The notes: a model not told the origin generated them from the sequence alone. A stretch of 64,000 nucleotides of DNA from Hofstenia miamia (GCA_004352715.1 SCFE01000001.1:3848738-3912737); one strand, 5' to 3'; counted from the stretch's first letter, positions 1 through 13,171 are shown. A program made the numbers and translations.

Positions 1-2
1 CT

Positions 3-945
3 TATGTTTCTACATTGGCCACTATGGCCACCCCTGCTCCAAATGTGCTTAGCACAACTGTTTTGCCTCCTGCACCTATCAACACTTTTGTTACTCCTAC
101 AGTTTTGGTTCTTACTTCACCTCTATTACCAAGTATTTATGCTGTATCTGCAACCTCCATGGGGCAATGCTTTACTAAGTCTATCTTGCCCACAACCACT
201 GTTGGAAATGAAACTGCTAATCTATTCAATTGCCATTCTATATTGCCTAAGTTCACCAGAAAGATCAATGAAATCTCACAGTCTTTTGAAGAGTGGTTCT
301 TCCTCTTTGAGTTGACAATGAGGCAGTACAAAGCCACTCAGGATGCTGCTGTTGCACAATTCCCCACATATAACTAATATATGATGCTTGATCAAGACAT
401 CAAGACTAATTACCAACTTCTAATCAGCTATTTTGAGAACCACTACAAGGTGCCTCATATTAAACATCAGTACAAGACACTGCTTTCAATCTTTTGTTCA
501 AGAAGGGTGATGACGTCTGTACATACATCACACAGGTGGAAAGGCTGCTTTGCTTAAGCAAGCTCACTCTTGAATATTCAAAGCATGATCTTTTCTTGTA
601 TATTTGTCAGGGCTTTCTGCACAATATTCATGGTCACCTTGAACTCAAGTGTGATCCCAAGGATGATCTCAACCAAAAAATTTGTAAAGCCATCAGCATT
701 GAATACATGCTTCACAATACCACTAGTATCAACAAGGATGCTGGAGCTTAAAGCTGGCTCCTCATCTGTGAAACACCCTGCTTCCTCAAGTACTGCTGCT
801 CCCAAAGTGAAGATAGAACTTGAAGAAACTCATTGTTTCTGCTGTGGTCAGAAAGGTCACACAAAGAGTCAATGCTGCACTGAGATCCATTTAGTTGCAG
901 ATGGTGAGGGATTTGTCATCAATGAGCCCAGGTTTGAGTAGTATC
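3..945 (+). pseudogene. gag remnant of element A, with CCHC knuckle
   Basis: The start of the window is already inside gag. A Ser/Thr/Pro-rich stretch (15-230) leads to the motif HSILPKFT near 235-255, shared with element B (HSVLPKFT) and element D (VLPKFTGR). It continues through capsid-like sequence (IKHQYK near 460-475) in shifting frames. A CCHC zinc knuckle, C-x2-C-x4-H-x4-C starting CFCCGQKGH, lies at about 829-872. Gag of this type packages the element RNA; the knuckle binds nucleic acid. At least two frameshifts and a TAA at 374-376 break it. Confidence 0.8.
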
Positions 946-1011
946 CCATGATCTGCCTGTTAGTTCTGTTGACTCATCAAACTAGTTGGAGCACCACCTC
1001 CTATAAATCAT

Positions 1012-4000
1012 GTGCAAGATGTTCTGGTCATTACCTCACTCTTGTGTACTAACATTATCCCTGTGGATATAAATGGATTTTTGGTTAATGCTACCAGGGT
1101 CTCTGCCTCCATTATTAGCAACACTTGTTGTGCTAAATTATGTTTATCAAGGGAGGAACTACTCCCATCAACTGCATGCCTGTTGCATGCTTCTGGGAAT
1201 TCAATCTCTCTGAAAGGTCACGTACTGAATCTGGAACTCTGCATTTGGCAAGAACTGTTCTCAGTAGATCTAATCATTATCAACACTTGAGACCAGGCTC
1301 TGCCATATGACATAATCCTGGGCAACAACTTTCTTGAGCAGAATTCCTGTGTCATCAACTATGGAAGCAATATGATCTCTATCCACAAAAGCAAAAACAG
1401 GCAGGAACTTGCCACCATTCCCAAACAAAACATTATGTTGAAATTTCTTTTGCCAGGACTTGTTGAGCCTCAACACTGGTGATGTGTTGCAGTTGCCACC
1501 AACTTCCCATATGTAGGTGACGTCATGGTCTCTGGGTATAAAGGGAAGCATTTTCTTGGAGTCAACTTCCTCCCAGATCTCTGCCACATTTCAAAAGGAA
1601 AAACTTATATTACTGTACTGAATAGCTCCATTTTGTTGTTCAAGATAGACCCTGCTAAGCTGATAATTGTTGTGACTCTAGTTTGTTTGGAATTGAAAGC
1701 TGCTGCTTGCCTACCCATCTTAACAGCTATACATGACTTAGTGGAACCAAGTGATACCATCCAGATTCCTCCTGTCAGCAAGAGGACACACCCTCATCTC
1801 AGTCCTCAGGAATGTGACTGGCTCTCTCATTTGCTTCAACAACACCAGGAGGTGATTAATTACAGCTCAATCAGCATTGGTCAGGCCATCAGTGAACAGC
1901 TTGAAATTGTAACCAAGCAGGATTGCCTTATTTGCCTACCAGTCAGGAGAGTGCCAGAAAACCTCTGGAAAGAATACAAGAAGATCCTCAGTGATCTTAT
2001 AGATAGTGGAATCAATTAGGGCAGCAATAGTCCTTATGTGGCACTCACTGTTTTCATTAGGCAGGGCAACAAGTACCACCTCTGTGTGGATTTTCAGAAG
2101 CTCAACAATATTATGGTAAAGGATACCCACTTCCTCATATTGAAGATCTTTTGTATGATGCCAGTCAATACCAGCTGTTCACTTGCCTCAATTTATGTAA
2201 GGCATACTGGCAGGTGCCCATGAAGCCCACCAACATTCCAAAGACTGCCTTCATCACTCTGTACAGCCTCTTCAACTTGAAATACATGGCTTTTAGCTCC
2301 ACAATGCCCCAGCAACTTTTCAGTGCTATGTTACCCATGTGCTCAGGAATGGCACCTAACCAGGCATCATCGCCTATATGGATGACATTCTTGTTGCTGG
2401 GAACACCTTTCCTGACCACCTGGAAAGGCTTGGAAGAACTCTCAGTATCTTACACAAATCCAGCCTCCACATTAGTGGGAATAAATGCTCTCTTTTGCAG
2501 CCTCATGTCACCTTTCTTGGAAGAGTTATCAAACTGGGTCATATTTCTATATAAAATGACTCTAAGGATCATTGGGAAATGATTGAAACTCTGCAATCTC
2601 ATAGGGATGTCCAATACCTTATGGGTTTCTTAAATTATTATGGTGCCTTCATTTTGGAACTGGCAAATAAGACTAAGCATATTTCTAATCTTCTACAGCA
2701 CAGTGTGGAGTTAAAGTGGACATGGGCAGAGCAAGAAGAGCTCAATGCCATCAAGTTAGAGCTAAGGAAAATTCCCAGTCTAAATACACCAGACTATTCA
2801 AAAGTGTTTATCATCAACTGTGATGCCAGCTCAGTCATGATTAGCAGTCCTTAGCCAAGTCATAAATGGGATCAAAAGCCTGATCCAGTATTTTAGTTGG
2901 AAACTTAGGAACAACAAGCAGAACTATGGCACCATGAAGTCTGAGATGCTAGTATTGGTAGAGAGTCTGAAGAAGTTTTGTTTCTTCATCCCTGGCCATC
3001 ACTTCACTGTGTGAACTGACAATTCTGTGCTAGCCTGGTTAAAGAAGTACTCTGGGAACAAGTCCAACATTGTTGCCTGTTGGATCAAATATTTGAATGA
3101 ATTTACTTTTACAATACAGCACTGACATCAATGCAGATTACTGGACTGCTCTCCCCAGTTATGACCATGATCTTAGAAAATTACCAGGAGATAAGATGCC
3201 TTTCAGATTTATTCCGCTCAGCAAATATGCATGCCTTCCTGAGATCAGCACAGACCACCATGGATTTGCTATCCTTCTGATTCTCATGAAAGAAGAGATT
3301 ACCAACGTGGAAATTCTCCAACATCAGCAGCATGATAAGGTGCTAAGTGAAATCAAAGCAAAATTAAAGGATACTAATTACATCCTCAGTCCTGTTGCCA
3401 ACAGATATTTTGGTGATACAATTGGAAGCAAACAGAGGCAGGCCTGATTTATGCTCAAAGTTGGAACAGTTGGTTAGCTGTCCCTGAGTATTTCTGAAGA
3501 GATTTGGTGTGAAAGATTCATGAAAAGGCCACTTAGGCATTATTCAAACAGAATGTATGTTTAATGTAAAGTATGTGACTATTGGCATCTGAGCTGCCAT
3601 ACAGGATTTCATTGATAAATGTACCACTTGTTTATTACAAGGAACTGGACATTTTCTGGAACAGTAAGCTGATCTGCATAGCTGAGCCACAGAGTGCACC
3701 AACAAAGTTGTGCACATGGACATTGAGAAGCTCTCCCACAGTGATGAAGGGTACCAGTACCTTCTTCTACTTATTGATCACTTTACCAAGTACACCTGAC
3801 TCATCCCCTCAACAGCACCACTGCCAAGGTTATTGGAGAAAAAGTAGTAAAGGAATGGATCCTTAAGCTTGAACCCATGGAGTACCTGATTTTTTATCAC
3901 AGTCCCCAGTTCAATAACCATCTTATGGAGACACATATGGTCATCAAACTAATTTGAGGACAATATCCCTGACCCCATTGTGAGCCTCTATTTCATAATG

Positions 4001-4560
4001 GAAAACTTCACTATTTTGTATAGTACCTCATACCACCCCACTAGCATGTACCAGTCAGGTATTTTCTCTGTCACAAAGCTTATTTACACCAATGTGCTTC
4101 TTTGTAAAAAGATCCCCATACACCACCTTGCAGTTGACACCAGGCTCATAATAGATGCAGCCATTCATGCACAAATGCTGGAGTTGATCAAAATCAACTT
4201 GCCAGGCCTTCCTTTGGTCACTGACATGCATGTCAGCTTTGCATTCTGACAGAGCTCTACCACTCTGGCAGAAATCAATGAGATTTGGACAAACCTCAAA
4301 GCAGATAAGAACCTTGAGTCTGTCTGGACTACTATAACCATCCTCAGCCCAATGTCTCAGTACTCTCAATCTGTCAAGTGCCCTTTGATGGAATTGCGCA
4401 TTTCATATACATCTCAAGACTGGCAAAATTATGCTGAAAAGCTTTTCACAGAGAAATTCACGCCACCTATCCAGTCATGTGGAGCAGTATGGGTCTTAGT
4501 GATTTTCCTCACACAAGATCCTCACTTACAGCTACCTCTGGATCATAGCACAAGGTAACA
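1012..4560 (+). pseudogene. pol remnant of element A (protease, RT, RNase H, integrase)
   Basis: The order matches element B. Protease-like sequence lies at 1012-1345; the active-site DTG seen in B is replaced here (ATRVSAS against ATVDTGAAAS). The linker and RT start at 1525-2140. The RT core spans 2150-2520 and keeps YMDD in one frame near 2374-2385. Connection and RNase H-like sequence lies at 2580-3170 (INCDAS near 2814-2832), and integrase-like sequence at 3200-4560. Frames change repeatedly and stops are frequent, so no active enzyme can be made. Alignment to element B is the best evidence for each domain. Confidence 0.8.
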
Positions 4561-4649
4561 GTTAGCCAAAAAGTGTATTGATGAGATCATAGTATGTCTG
4601 GCCACATGGAAAATAAAGAACTGGCTCTTACACACATACACCCTACCAT

Positions 4650-6490
4650 CATTGCCAGGGAAAACAAAAAAAGGCAATGGAACACTTCAAAAAATACTAT
4701 GCCAGACTCATCAGAGCAAGCAGTCCACTTGGCCACCTTCTGCCTCAGATGATTGTTAACTGTCTTGGTGTTGTATTTGCTGATTTGAACATTTTTTCTG
4801 AGACACTAAAAAAGTATATATGGGGAACAACTGCAGAGAACAACTTTCCTTCCTTAGAATCACAGTATGCACCACTTTGTACTAACCATCTAATTTGCTG
4901 AGAACCTGACTCCACACCGCCATTCTTGGAACTGGTGAACCATTATAATATTCATATGAAAGCAGAAATTCTATTCAATTTGGAAAAGTTTAATTATCCT
5001 GAGTGTGGCTATAACAAGATCACTGAGACAAGAAGACAAGCTGAGAGAGATGGTGAGATTATTCCCATCACTGTTATTGAACAGACCATGTGATCCCTGG
5101 AACAGTTCTACTGTGAAGAAGAGCTCCTATCATCTTCTGCTACTGAGGTGTCCCCTGCTACTAAAGCCCTCATTGAGGCTGTTAATTTGCAAAAATTCTC
5201 AGGCACTACCAGCACTCCTGTGCATACACCCGCATGGTTGATTACTGAGGATGAATGTATATTAACCATCAAACACCACCTGGATGAGTTCACAGACTAG
5301 CTCTCTATTGCTAACTGTGTTATTGAGAGCAACCATTATAATGATGTGTTAGGGCTTATGAAATGGTGCCTCCCAGAGATGTTTACTAAAGAGGAGTTGG
5401 TCCTCATACAATTGCCAGGGTGACAAACAGCCCTGGACATAGAGTGTAGCATGTCTCAACTAAAGATTTCCAAAGCCCAGATTGATAAGCTCTGCCCACA
5501 TGGACTTTGAACCACGTTTTGGGATGCAATCAAAGATACAAAAATCAATTATCTCAGTACTATTGGAACAGCCACATTAAAGAAGAAGGTTGAGTTTGAC
5601 CAGGTCAAGAAAAATGTGGAGAAGAACAGCTTGCTATGCATACCTCCACCATGCATCATGACTCCATTGATCCTCCCATCTTGGTGAGTAAAAAAGGGGC
5701 GTAGAAAGATCTCCACACACCTCTCTGATAAGATCAATTACATATCAACAGCTGCAGAAGTCAGAAAAGCCATGCAAACCACAGAGTACAAAGAAACCAG
5801 AGATACTCTTATTGAGGGCTGTAATCCTGAATGCATCTTTATAGACAGGAAACTGACAATTAAGGACATCTTCCAAAAAGGACTGCCAGTATCAACCCAG
5901 TTGTAGAAGATCCACAACAAGGTTGCAGCACTAGATCCTTGAGTCCTCATATTATTCCTGGCATCAGGAGACCTTATGTGGGTTAACAAAATTGAAACCC
6001 TGACAAGATATTACAACAACATGAAAAGGATTGAAATAATTATGATGATCTCAGCTGAAGTTACTGATCTAGAGGAGATGACTCTCCAACAGGTTAACAA
6101 ATACTGCTCATTGTTCATGGACCATGCCAATTGCATGGGGTCACTTAGAGAAGTGTTCACTTACTTCTACCCAAGCATTAGGATGCATTAAGATGCCCAC
6201 ACTTCAGATACCAAGGTGCTAATGACTTTGACAGTTGCCTTAAAAGGTCTGTGGCTCTATGAGCATTTTTACAATATGTTTACAAGAAGATTGAACAACC
6301 TACTTCATAACTGCCCTATTAGCTCCTGATTACCAGAGATAGAATTTTTTCACCTAAAGAATGAGGCTGTAACTCAGAGAGAGAATTGATGCAAATTACA
6401 TGGCGACCCAGATACACTGAAGTGTCGTCTTGGGACAACATCCTAGCTATTGAGATGGTAAAGGAAACCCAGAAACTCTTGTCAGGTCCT
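4650..6490 (+). pseudogene. extra coding region (ORF3) downstream of integrase, element A
   Basis: After the integrase, about 1.8 kb remains that reads as long stretches of plausible protein with scattered single stops. Examples are the stretch with IFSETLKKYIWGTTAEN (about 4785-4845), one containing CGYNKITETRRQAERDGE (about 5005-5058), and a largely charged segment at 5430-5640. The first part has a clear counterpart in element B at 21896-22181 (INIFSDTVKKYMWGATAE), so it is conserved in the family. No signal peptide or transmembrane run is visible, so it does not look like env. I do not recognise a domain, and the function is unknown. Confidence 0.6.
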
Positions 6491-6533
6491 ATGGTCCAAC
6501 TCCTACTGCAAACTTAGCTGTGCAATGGGGGTG

Positions 6534-7505
6534 TGTAGAGTTACTGAGGGCACTATTTTTCTGTTTTAATTATTTGGCACTCTGAAAATAGTGTTACATC
6601 TTTTTGACATCCTGATTTGATGATTTGGTGCTATCAATTTATATTAATTTCTTTTAAATCAATATATTTGCATTTTTAGTGCAGTTATTTGCCAGAATTA
6701 TTATCTGTCACCTCAGTTCATATTACATGTGATTGCTTGTTTTAACTTTGTGAGGTAAATTGTGTTTAAACTGTAAACATTTACCACGTAATAATTTACA
6801 TAATTTTGTAATAAATAGATGAGGGAACTGTAGCAACATGCACAAAAAATTAGTCTTCCTCCAACTGTGTTTGATCTTTTCTCACTTTTATTTTCTAGTA
6901 ACCCCTTTTAGATTTGTCATCAAGGATTTGGTTATGATAATCATTGCTTAAGATCCAGTGACAATTTGGGGGAAACTTCACTGGGTCGGGGCAAAAAATA
7001 GTTCCCTAATGGTGACAGTCTGAATCATGGTCACTTTAGGTTACAGTTAGGTGTAGGGAATAAGAACTTTTCACTCAATCAATTCATACATGCACATAAT
7101 ATTAACACACTGTAAATATACTATGCTGTTGGCAAACATGAATGCACAGCAATAATTTGCCTTTTGTTTATTATTTATTTACATAAGCTGAGATAATAGA
7201 ACTCTGAGATAAATTGTTTATCAAGCTAGAAACTAATACTTGAGACGCACAATTAGCACCTTGGCAAGAAAGGATGCCTTTGTGGATATGGCTTCAGTGT
7301 GATGCCATGTGAATTGGTCACTGATGGAAGTCCCCATTCTCTATGGAATTCCTGTTTTTCTTAAGTAAATCAGTGAACCACCAATGTTTCTTTCTTTTGT
7401 TGCAATGTGGGTTGCACTCTACAATGGTAAACTTTGCAACCCTTGATCTTAACTCTTGAGTTTCCAGTACCACTAGAGTAGCCAGAGTTCCCCTGTGATT
7501 CTACA
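6534..7505 (+). repeat. 3' LTR of element A
   Basis: It starts TGTAGAGTTACTGAGGGC and ends GATTCTACA, giving TGTAGA/TCTACA terminal inverted repeats. Length is 972 bp against 926 bp for the LTR of element B. Both ends and several internal blocks (TTAGGTGTAGGGAATAA, CATACATGCAC) align with the LTRs of B and D. A G-rich polypurine tract, AATGGGGGTG, lies immediately upstream at 6524-6533. Confidence 0.8.
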
Positions 7506-8104
7506 TAATGTATCTACATGTTTAGTATCTTTACCAACAAAAATTTGTATTAGAGTTGTTAAAAATCAATTTTATAAATGGGAATTATTTCTAATCACAA
7601 ATCAATTTAAAGCATTATAGAGAAAATAATTCAAAAAATAATAAAAATTAATGCATTCAATATAACACTTTTTGGAATATTATTTCTACATTTATACATT
7701 TAGAATTATAAAGTGGGAGGCTGTACAAAGTCAAAAATGCTATGCAAAACAAAAAATTGTCAAGTGTCTTAAAACATGTACTAATGAAACCATAACAAAG
7801 GAAAGTGTCAGATATAGAAACCCTGTAGCAATACATTAAACTTTTGGAGGTGAATCAATTAATAGAAATATATATATATTTTATTCTCACATAGTAGTAG
7901 AGAAAAAATTTCTAGATCCAATTATTAATATATTGGAATTCTCTCTAATAATGTGGATAAGAAACTATCAAGTTTAGATTATATTTAAAAATTCTCAATC
8001 CTAAAAATCAAATGTACAATTACATTTCATATTAATGGTTAAATTTCTAATGTATAACAAGGTTGTCTAATGTGTCAATCATTCATCATGAAAAATGAAA
8101 AAAT
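7506..8104. other. AT-rich intergenic DNA, no gene seen
   Basis: No coding signal. There is not one CpG dinucleotide from here to 12098. Confidence 0.7.
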
Positions 8105-8991
8105 GCTGTTATTCCTGTTACCTTTGGTAATTGCCCCCACATTCTGTCTTTAGGCAACTTTCTAGATTTTGGAACCACAGCTTTAGTTAAAATTATCACT
8201 GATTTATTTTAAAGCATCAACATCTAAACCAATGAAAATAATATACCAGGGCTAATGTATTAATATGTGAAAGAATGAAAGATTTTAACTTGTAAATTGT
8301 GTTTTGTAATGTGTTTTATCCTTAATACACAGTTCATGGATATTTTTATCAGTTTCAAAAGCAAAGAATTATAAAATTATGTATTTTAATGATACAGGTA
8401 TTTTTTCTTGAAGCAAATATGCCTCCATGTTTTAAAATATGTATCAATTTTTGTGCAAACTAACTAATTGTTAAGATTTCTACTATATGCTTATGAAAAC
8501 TATGTGTATACATGACTAAAATATTTTTCCAAATATTTTGATGCATCATGGACTTGATTGGATTCAATGCAATCCCCTATTAATAACAAGCTATAATGTT
8601 AGTATGCATTATTCATTAAGGTTGATATCATATATAACAAATTCTCTAACATGTACACATGTACACTCTAAAATTATTCATAGATTGATTATGTAATGCT
8701 TGAATATTCACATCCTTTTGGCAACACCACCCCCTCATAGAAGTATGACTCATCAATTAGAATCTGTGAATCAATTGTTAACAAATATGGAAAAAGGTTT
8801 TTGCTGAAATTGCCCTGGTATATTATTTTGATTGATTTAAATGTTGATGCTCTCAAATAAATGATTATAATTTTAACTATAATAACACTTTTGGCTGTCA
8901 ACAATGATTAGTAAAGCTTCAGTTCAAAAATCTACAAAGTTGACTGAACACAGAATGTGGGCAATTACCAAAGGTAACAGGAAAAAACAGC
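8105..8991. mobile_element. inverted-repeat element (possible non-autonomous DNA transposon)
   Basis: The arm 8105-8147 (contains CCTGTTACCTTTGGTAATTG) is the near-perfect reverse complement of 8950-8991. Differences are two extra C and one or two substitutions, and weaker matching continues about 11 bp inward. The ~890 bp between is AT-rich and non-coding. A clear target-site duplication was not found, so the superfamily is unknown; an old segmental inverted duplication is the alternative. Confidence 0.55.
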
Positions 8992-10153
8992 CTAAGACCT
9001 GCATCTGAGGTGAAATGTTTGTTAAAAACTGAAGAGAAGTTATCATGTCCTGCATTAGTTAGTGAACTTAATTCAGTTTCTAAGGAAGTCTGTGTATGAT
9101 ATATACATATATATCTCTTTATGAGTTGCTGGTTGGTGAATGGTTTACAATATGCAATGTATGTCAAATTCAGACAAGTTATGGTCCAGCAGTTAAAAGT
9201 ATTTTCCAAAACAGAAATTGCTTTTTCCTTCCCAAAAGCTATGCACAAAGAGCTGGTGCAAAATTCAAAATATTAATTGGATTTAAAGTTCTTCAATGTC
9301 AGAATAAACCCCTGAAATATTTTGTTGAAATTTAGTGTGGAATTATATTTTAGAAGGTGTAAATACATATTCCTTGTCAGATTTGTTTTTCTGCATGCAT
9401 ACATGTATATTTTACATAAAATTATTGATTTTTAACTAACTTCAATCTTAGAAATATGTGCATAAGATCAACAAAGCTCATTAGCACATAGAAATATTGA
9501 AAAATCAATTGTTTTAACAAGAACAACATCTTTTTAATGCATTCTTCTTTATTGGGTAAGTTGTTTTTATTTTTGAAATGTGAAATGCTCTTTTTCTGCA
9601 AAACTTATACAGCAAATGAAATTTAGAAATTATTTAATGCCTTGTCCTATGCATGTGTTTTTAATGCACTGCTCACAATAATTGGTAACACATAGCAGGG
9701 GTTTCTATTATGTTAATCATTGATCATGAAAATGAAATATACACTATTACTAAACACATAAAGCTTTGAATGATTAAATCAATTACAAAGCTAAATATGG
9801 TATATTTGAACCATCATGTAAAGGGATAAAAATTAACAATTTCAATTAAATGTGGGTGTACATGTGATCATTATATTCAGTAGCATGCTAACAATTCACT
9901 AACACAACAAAAACCTGTTTGGATATCACCCATTCATTGCAAAATATAAAAGTACATGGTAAATTTTATTTATTTTTTTCAAAAAAAATTTTTTTGCATG
10001 TTTAATACAAGAAAAAATGTACATAGCACTGAATATATCTAGAGATATACACAATTTTACAAAGGGCAATATATATATANNNNNNNNNNNNNNNNNNNNN
10101 NNNNNNNNNNNNNNNNNNNNNNNNNNNNNNNNNNNNNNNNNNNNNNNNNTATA

Positions 10154-10194
<41 letters not shown>

Positions 10195-11999
10195 ATATAT
10201 ATATACATTTATATTGGGTGCTCTGTCTCAAAACCAGGCATTTCTATGTGGTGCTCTGTCTAATGAACATTTATATGTGGCACTCTGTCTATATACAAAT
10301 ATTTATATGGAAAACTCTGTCTTTTTGCAATTTTCATGTGGCAAATGTTTTATTTTATAAAAGTTTTATATAACCATCAATAAGAGACTTGGATATTATA
10401 GATTTAGCACTGATTCAAAAGCATTTATTAGTACTTTTTTGGACAAAATACAGCAGCATATAAAGTTAGATAATATATATTCATAGTACATGCATACTTC
10501 TGAATAGAATATCTAATAATATTCAAAGTTATATAAATAGAATATTTAACTGGTCACTTTGTGCAATGTTTAATATTAACAGGAAAAACTCTGCAAACAT
10601 TAAACATGTTGCCACCAATTATTATTATTCTATGCATGCAAGTTTAATAAAAATGATTCTGCAGTTTGTAAATATTGGAACAAGTTACCATTACAAATAT
10701 GAAGAGAACATAACATATGAACATTTAAGAAATTTTGAAGGAAAACTTGTTAGCAAACCAATATAAATATGGGCATTCTAAAACCTCATGGCAAAAAATT
10801 TAAGTTTAATTCTCTTTTTATCTATTTTAATTTCTAAATAGTTTGTGTGTTTTTTAGAGTTATATTATGTTTATCTTTAATTTACCTACCCCATGGTGAA
10901 TATATTAAAGTTTGAGTGAATACTGTGGGAGCAATGGCCAAAAAATAGGTTTCTTGGGAAAAAGTGTGATTCCCACTTAATGCCTAAGAAATTTTGATCC
11001 ATTTCCCACCAAATTTAAGGTTTTGTTTTTTCCATAGCAAAAAGCAGGAAATATATATATATACATATATGTATATATAAATTACAAAATGGAAGTTTTG
11101 TAATGGATAAAATACACATTACAATTTTAACTGCAATTTGTGAAAAATTTGATTTGAAATCTACAGGAGTATCTAAAAATGCTAATCCTTAGTTAAAAAT
11201 TGAATCCACTTGAATGTAAGAATGAATTTTAGATTAGTAAAACATACTTACATCAATAGAAAACACTTAATCTTGTACAGAAGGTGAAAATCATTATTGT
11301 ATCATGCAATACTACTAGCAGAATATTAATCTACTAGAAAGGATTGTATCATGCATTCAATACTTACTTCAGTTGAAGAAAATCATGATGAGTTTGTACA
11401 TTTTATTATTGAAATGTTTAGCTAATTGATAGCTTTAGTATTTCATGACACAATACTATACCTGGCCATTTTAAGCATGTTAAAGTTGTGGTCATAAACA
11501 AGTTGGGGCACTATTTACAGGTACACCTGTTAGAGGACTCAATTTCATTTAATCAATAAATGAATTTCTTCACTCTTTATTTCAACCAGTTTTCTATGTA
11601 GCTTAAATCTTTGAAATATGGAATTTTCAACCAAATATTTGTAAATGAGTACTAGATAAAACTGCTTAGACATAACATAGATACTAGAATTATTAATTTA
11701 TTTTTATGTTGTATTTTAATATTTATTGCAGGCTAATATATTATTAAGATTTGCTAATAGAACTAATTGAAATACAGTCTAAAAAATAAATTTATTAAAC
11801 CAAATAAATAATTACAATTTCATTGAGATCAGTTTGTAACAGTATGTGAATTTAGAGTAAATGAAAATGGCAGAAGAACCATTGGACTTATCTGTCCATC
11901 TCAAGATTTAGAATTATATAAAAAAATAAATTCCATTTTTGTCTTTGCTATTTGCCATTAAATTATTATTATGATTTGATATACTTGCATTCAGGATTT
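8992..11999. other. AT-rich intergenic DNA with TA microsatellite, no gene seen
   Basis: No credible coding region. An alternating TA tract surrounds the gap 10080-10149 (about 10070-10205), and another short one lies at 11052-11078. A rough triple of GTGGCACTCTGTCT-like words sits at 10210-10340. CpG is absent. Confidence 0.7.
10080..10149. other. assembly gap (70 N) in TA microsatellite
   Basis: Ns are bounded by TATATATA on both sides, so the gap is a collapsed microsatellite. Any reading frame drawn through it is meaningless. Confidence 0.95.
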
Positions 12000-12102
12000 T
12001 TGAGTACCTATTGGAATGTTAAGAACTTAAATTTAAATAAGCTCACAAAGCTTAATCAAAGATACTAACAAATGAAATCTTCAATACTCAAACTTGAACT
12101 TG
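12000..12102 (-). repeat. dispersed repeat, arm interrupted by element B
   Basis: Read on the minus strand it resembles 22860-23040 and 30098-30222 (shared words TTCTTAA, GATCAAGTTTTGTGA, TTGAGTTTGAG). It stops exactly at the 5' LTR of B and resumes at 22214, showing that B inserted into this repeat. 12099-12102 is the CTTG target-site duplication. Confidence 0.65.
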
Positions 12103-12364
12103 TGTAGAGTCACTCAGGGACTTCTATTGATTTTATTCTTTAAAATTTATTTTGTATTTCTATGTCACTATGACGTCAGTATTTATTTTCGATCTCAGGT
12201 TGCTATTGCTAATTTGATGTCCCCTCGATGGTGCTTATTGTTGCTCAAATTTAATTTTGTGAGGGAAAAGAAATTGATTATGTTAAACTACATTGACCTC
12301 TGAGTATTGTAAACAAAGGCAGGTAATAGTTAAACATTTGTATAAAACCTGAGAGAAATGTAGC
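12103..12364 (+). repeat. 5' LTR of element B (left part, runs into gap)
   Basis: It is nearly identical to 20847-21111. The remaining ~660 bp expected from the 3' LTR would lie in the gap 12365-13170. Confidence 0.9.
12171..12347 (+). promoter_or_regulatory. LTR promoter elements: CRE palindrome and TATA box
   Basis: TGACGTCA, the perfect ATF/CREB site, lies at 12171-12178 and is repeated at 20915-20922 in the 3' LTR. TATAAAA lies at 12341-12347 (21085-21091 in the 3' LTR), about 160 bp downstream. This layout suits a U3 promoter. That the sites work is inferred. Confidence 0.5.
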
Positions 12365-13170
12365 NNNNNNNNNNNNNNNNNNNNNNNNNNNNNNNNNNNN
12401 NNNNNNNNNNNNNNNNNNNNNNNNNNNNNNNNNNNNNNNNNNNNNNNNNNNNNNNNNNNNNNNNNNNNNNNNNNNNNNNNNNNNNNNNNNNNNNNNNNNN
12501 NNNNNNNNNNNNNNNNNNNNNNNNNNNNNNNNNNNNNNNNNNNNNNNNNNNNNNNNNNNNNNNNNNNNNNNNNNNNNNNNNNNNNNNNNNNNNNNNNNNN
12601 NNNNNNNNNNNNNNNNNNNNNNNNNNNNNNNNNNNNNNNNNNNNNNNNNNNNNNNNNNNNNNNNNNNNNNNNNNNNNNNNNNNNNNNNNNNNNNNNNNNN
12701 NNNNNNNNNNNNNNNNNNNNNNNNNNNNNNNNNNNNNNNNNNNNNNNNNNNNNNNNNNNNNNNNNNNNNNNNNNNNNNNNNNNNNNNNNNNNNNNNNNNN
12801 NNNNNNNNNNNNNNNNNNNNNNNNNNNNNNNNNNNNNNNNNNNNNNNNNNNNNNNNNNNNNNNNNNNNNNNNNNNNNNNNNNNNNNNNNNNNNNNNNNNN
12901 NNNNNNNNNNNNNNNNNNNNNNNNNNNNNNNNNNNNNNNNNNNNNNNNNNNNNNNNNNNNNNNNNNNNNNNNNNNNNNNNNNNNNNNNNNNNNNNNNNNN
13001 NNNNNNNNNNNNNNNNNNNNNNNNNNNNNNNNNNNNNNNNNNNNNNNNNNNNNNNNNNNNNNNNNNNNNNNNNNNNNNNNNNNNNNNNNNNNNNNNNNNN
13101 NNNNNNNNNNNNNNNNNNNNNNNNNNNNNNNNNNNNNNNNNNNNNNNNNNNNNNNNNNNNNNNNNNNNNN
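12365..13170. other. assembly gap (806 N)
   Basis: It should contain the rest of the 5' LTR, the leader and the gag start of element B. Confidence 0.95.
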
Positions 13171-13171
13171 A

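Larger units (their letters stand above)
1..7505 (+). mobile_element. Ty3/gypsy element A, old copy (5' part outside window)
   Basis: Remnants of gag, protease, reverse transcriptase, RNase H and integrase follow one another in gypsy order. They are followed by a long extra coding region and a 3' LTR. Each segment is recognisably homologous to element B (12099-22217) but carries many stops and frameshifts. CpG is nearly absent, whereas B is CpG-rich, as expected of a copy that lay methylated for a long time. The 5' LTR and the gag start lie before base 1. It is surely inactive. Confidence 0.9.

Noticed and set aside
4650-6490. ORF3 as a retroviral-type envelope gene
   Set aside because: No signal peptide, transmembrane segment or cysteine-rich ectodomain is visible in any frame.
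8068-9745. ATCATT(C/G)ATCATGAAAA direct repeat (about 8078 and 9715)
   Set aside because: Short and AT-rich; may be chance, and it does not bracket the inverted-repeat element symmet­rically.
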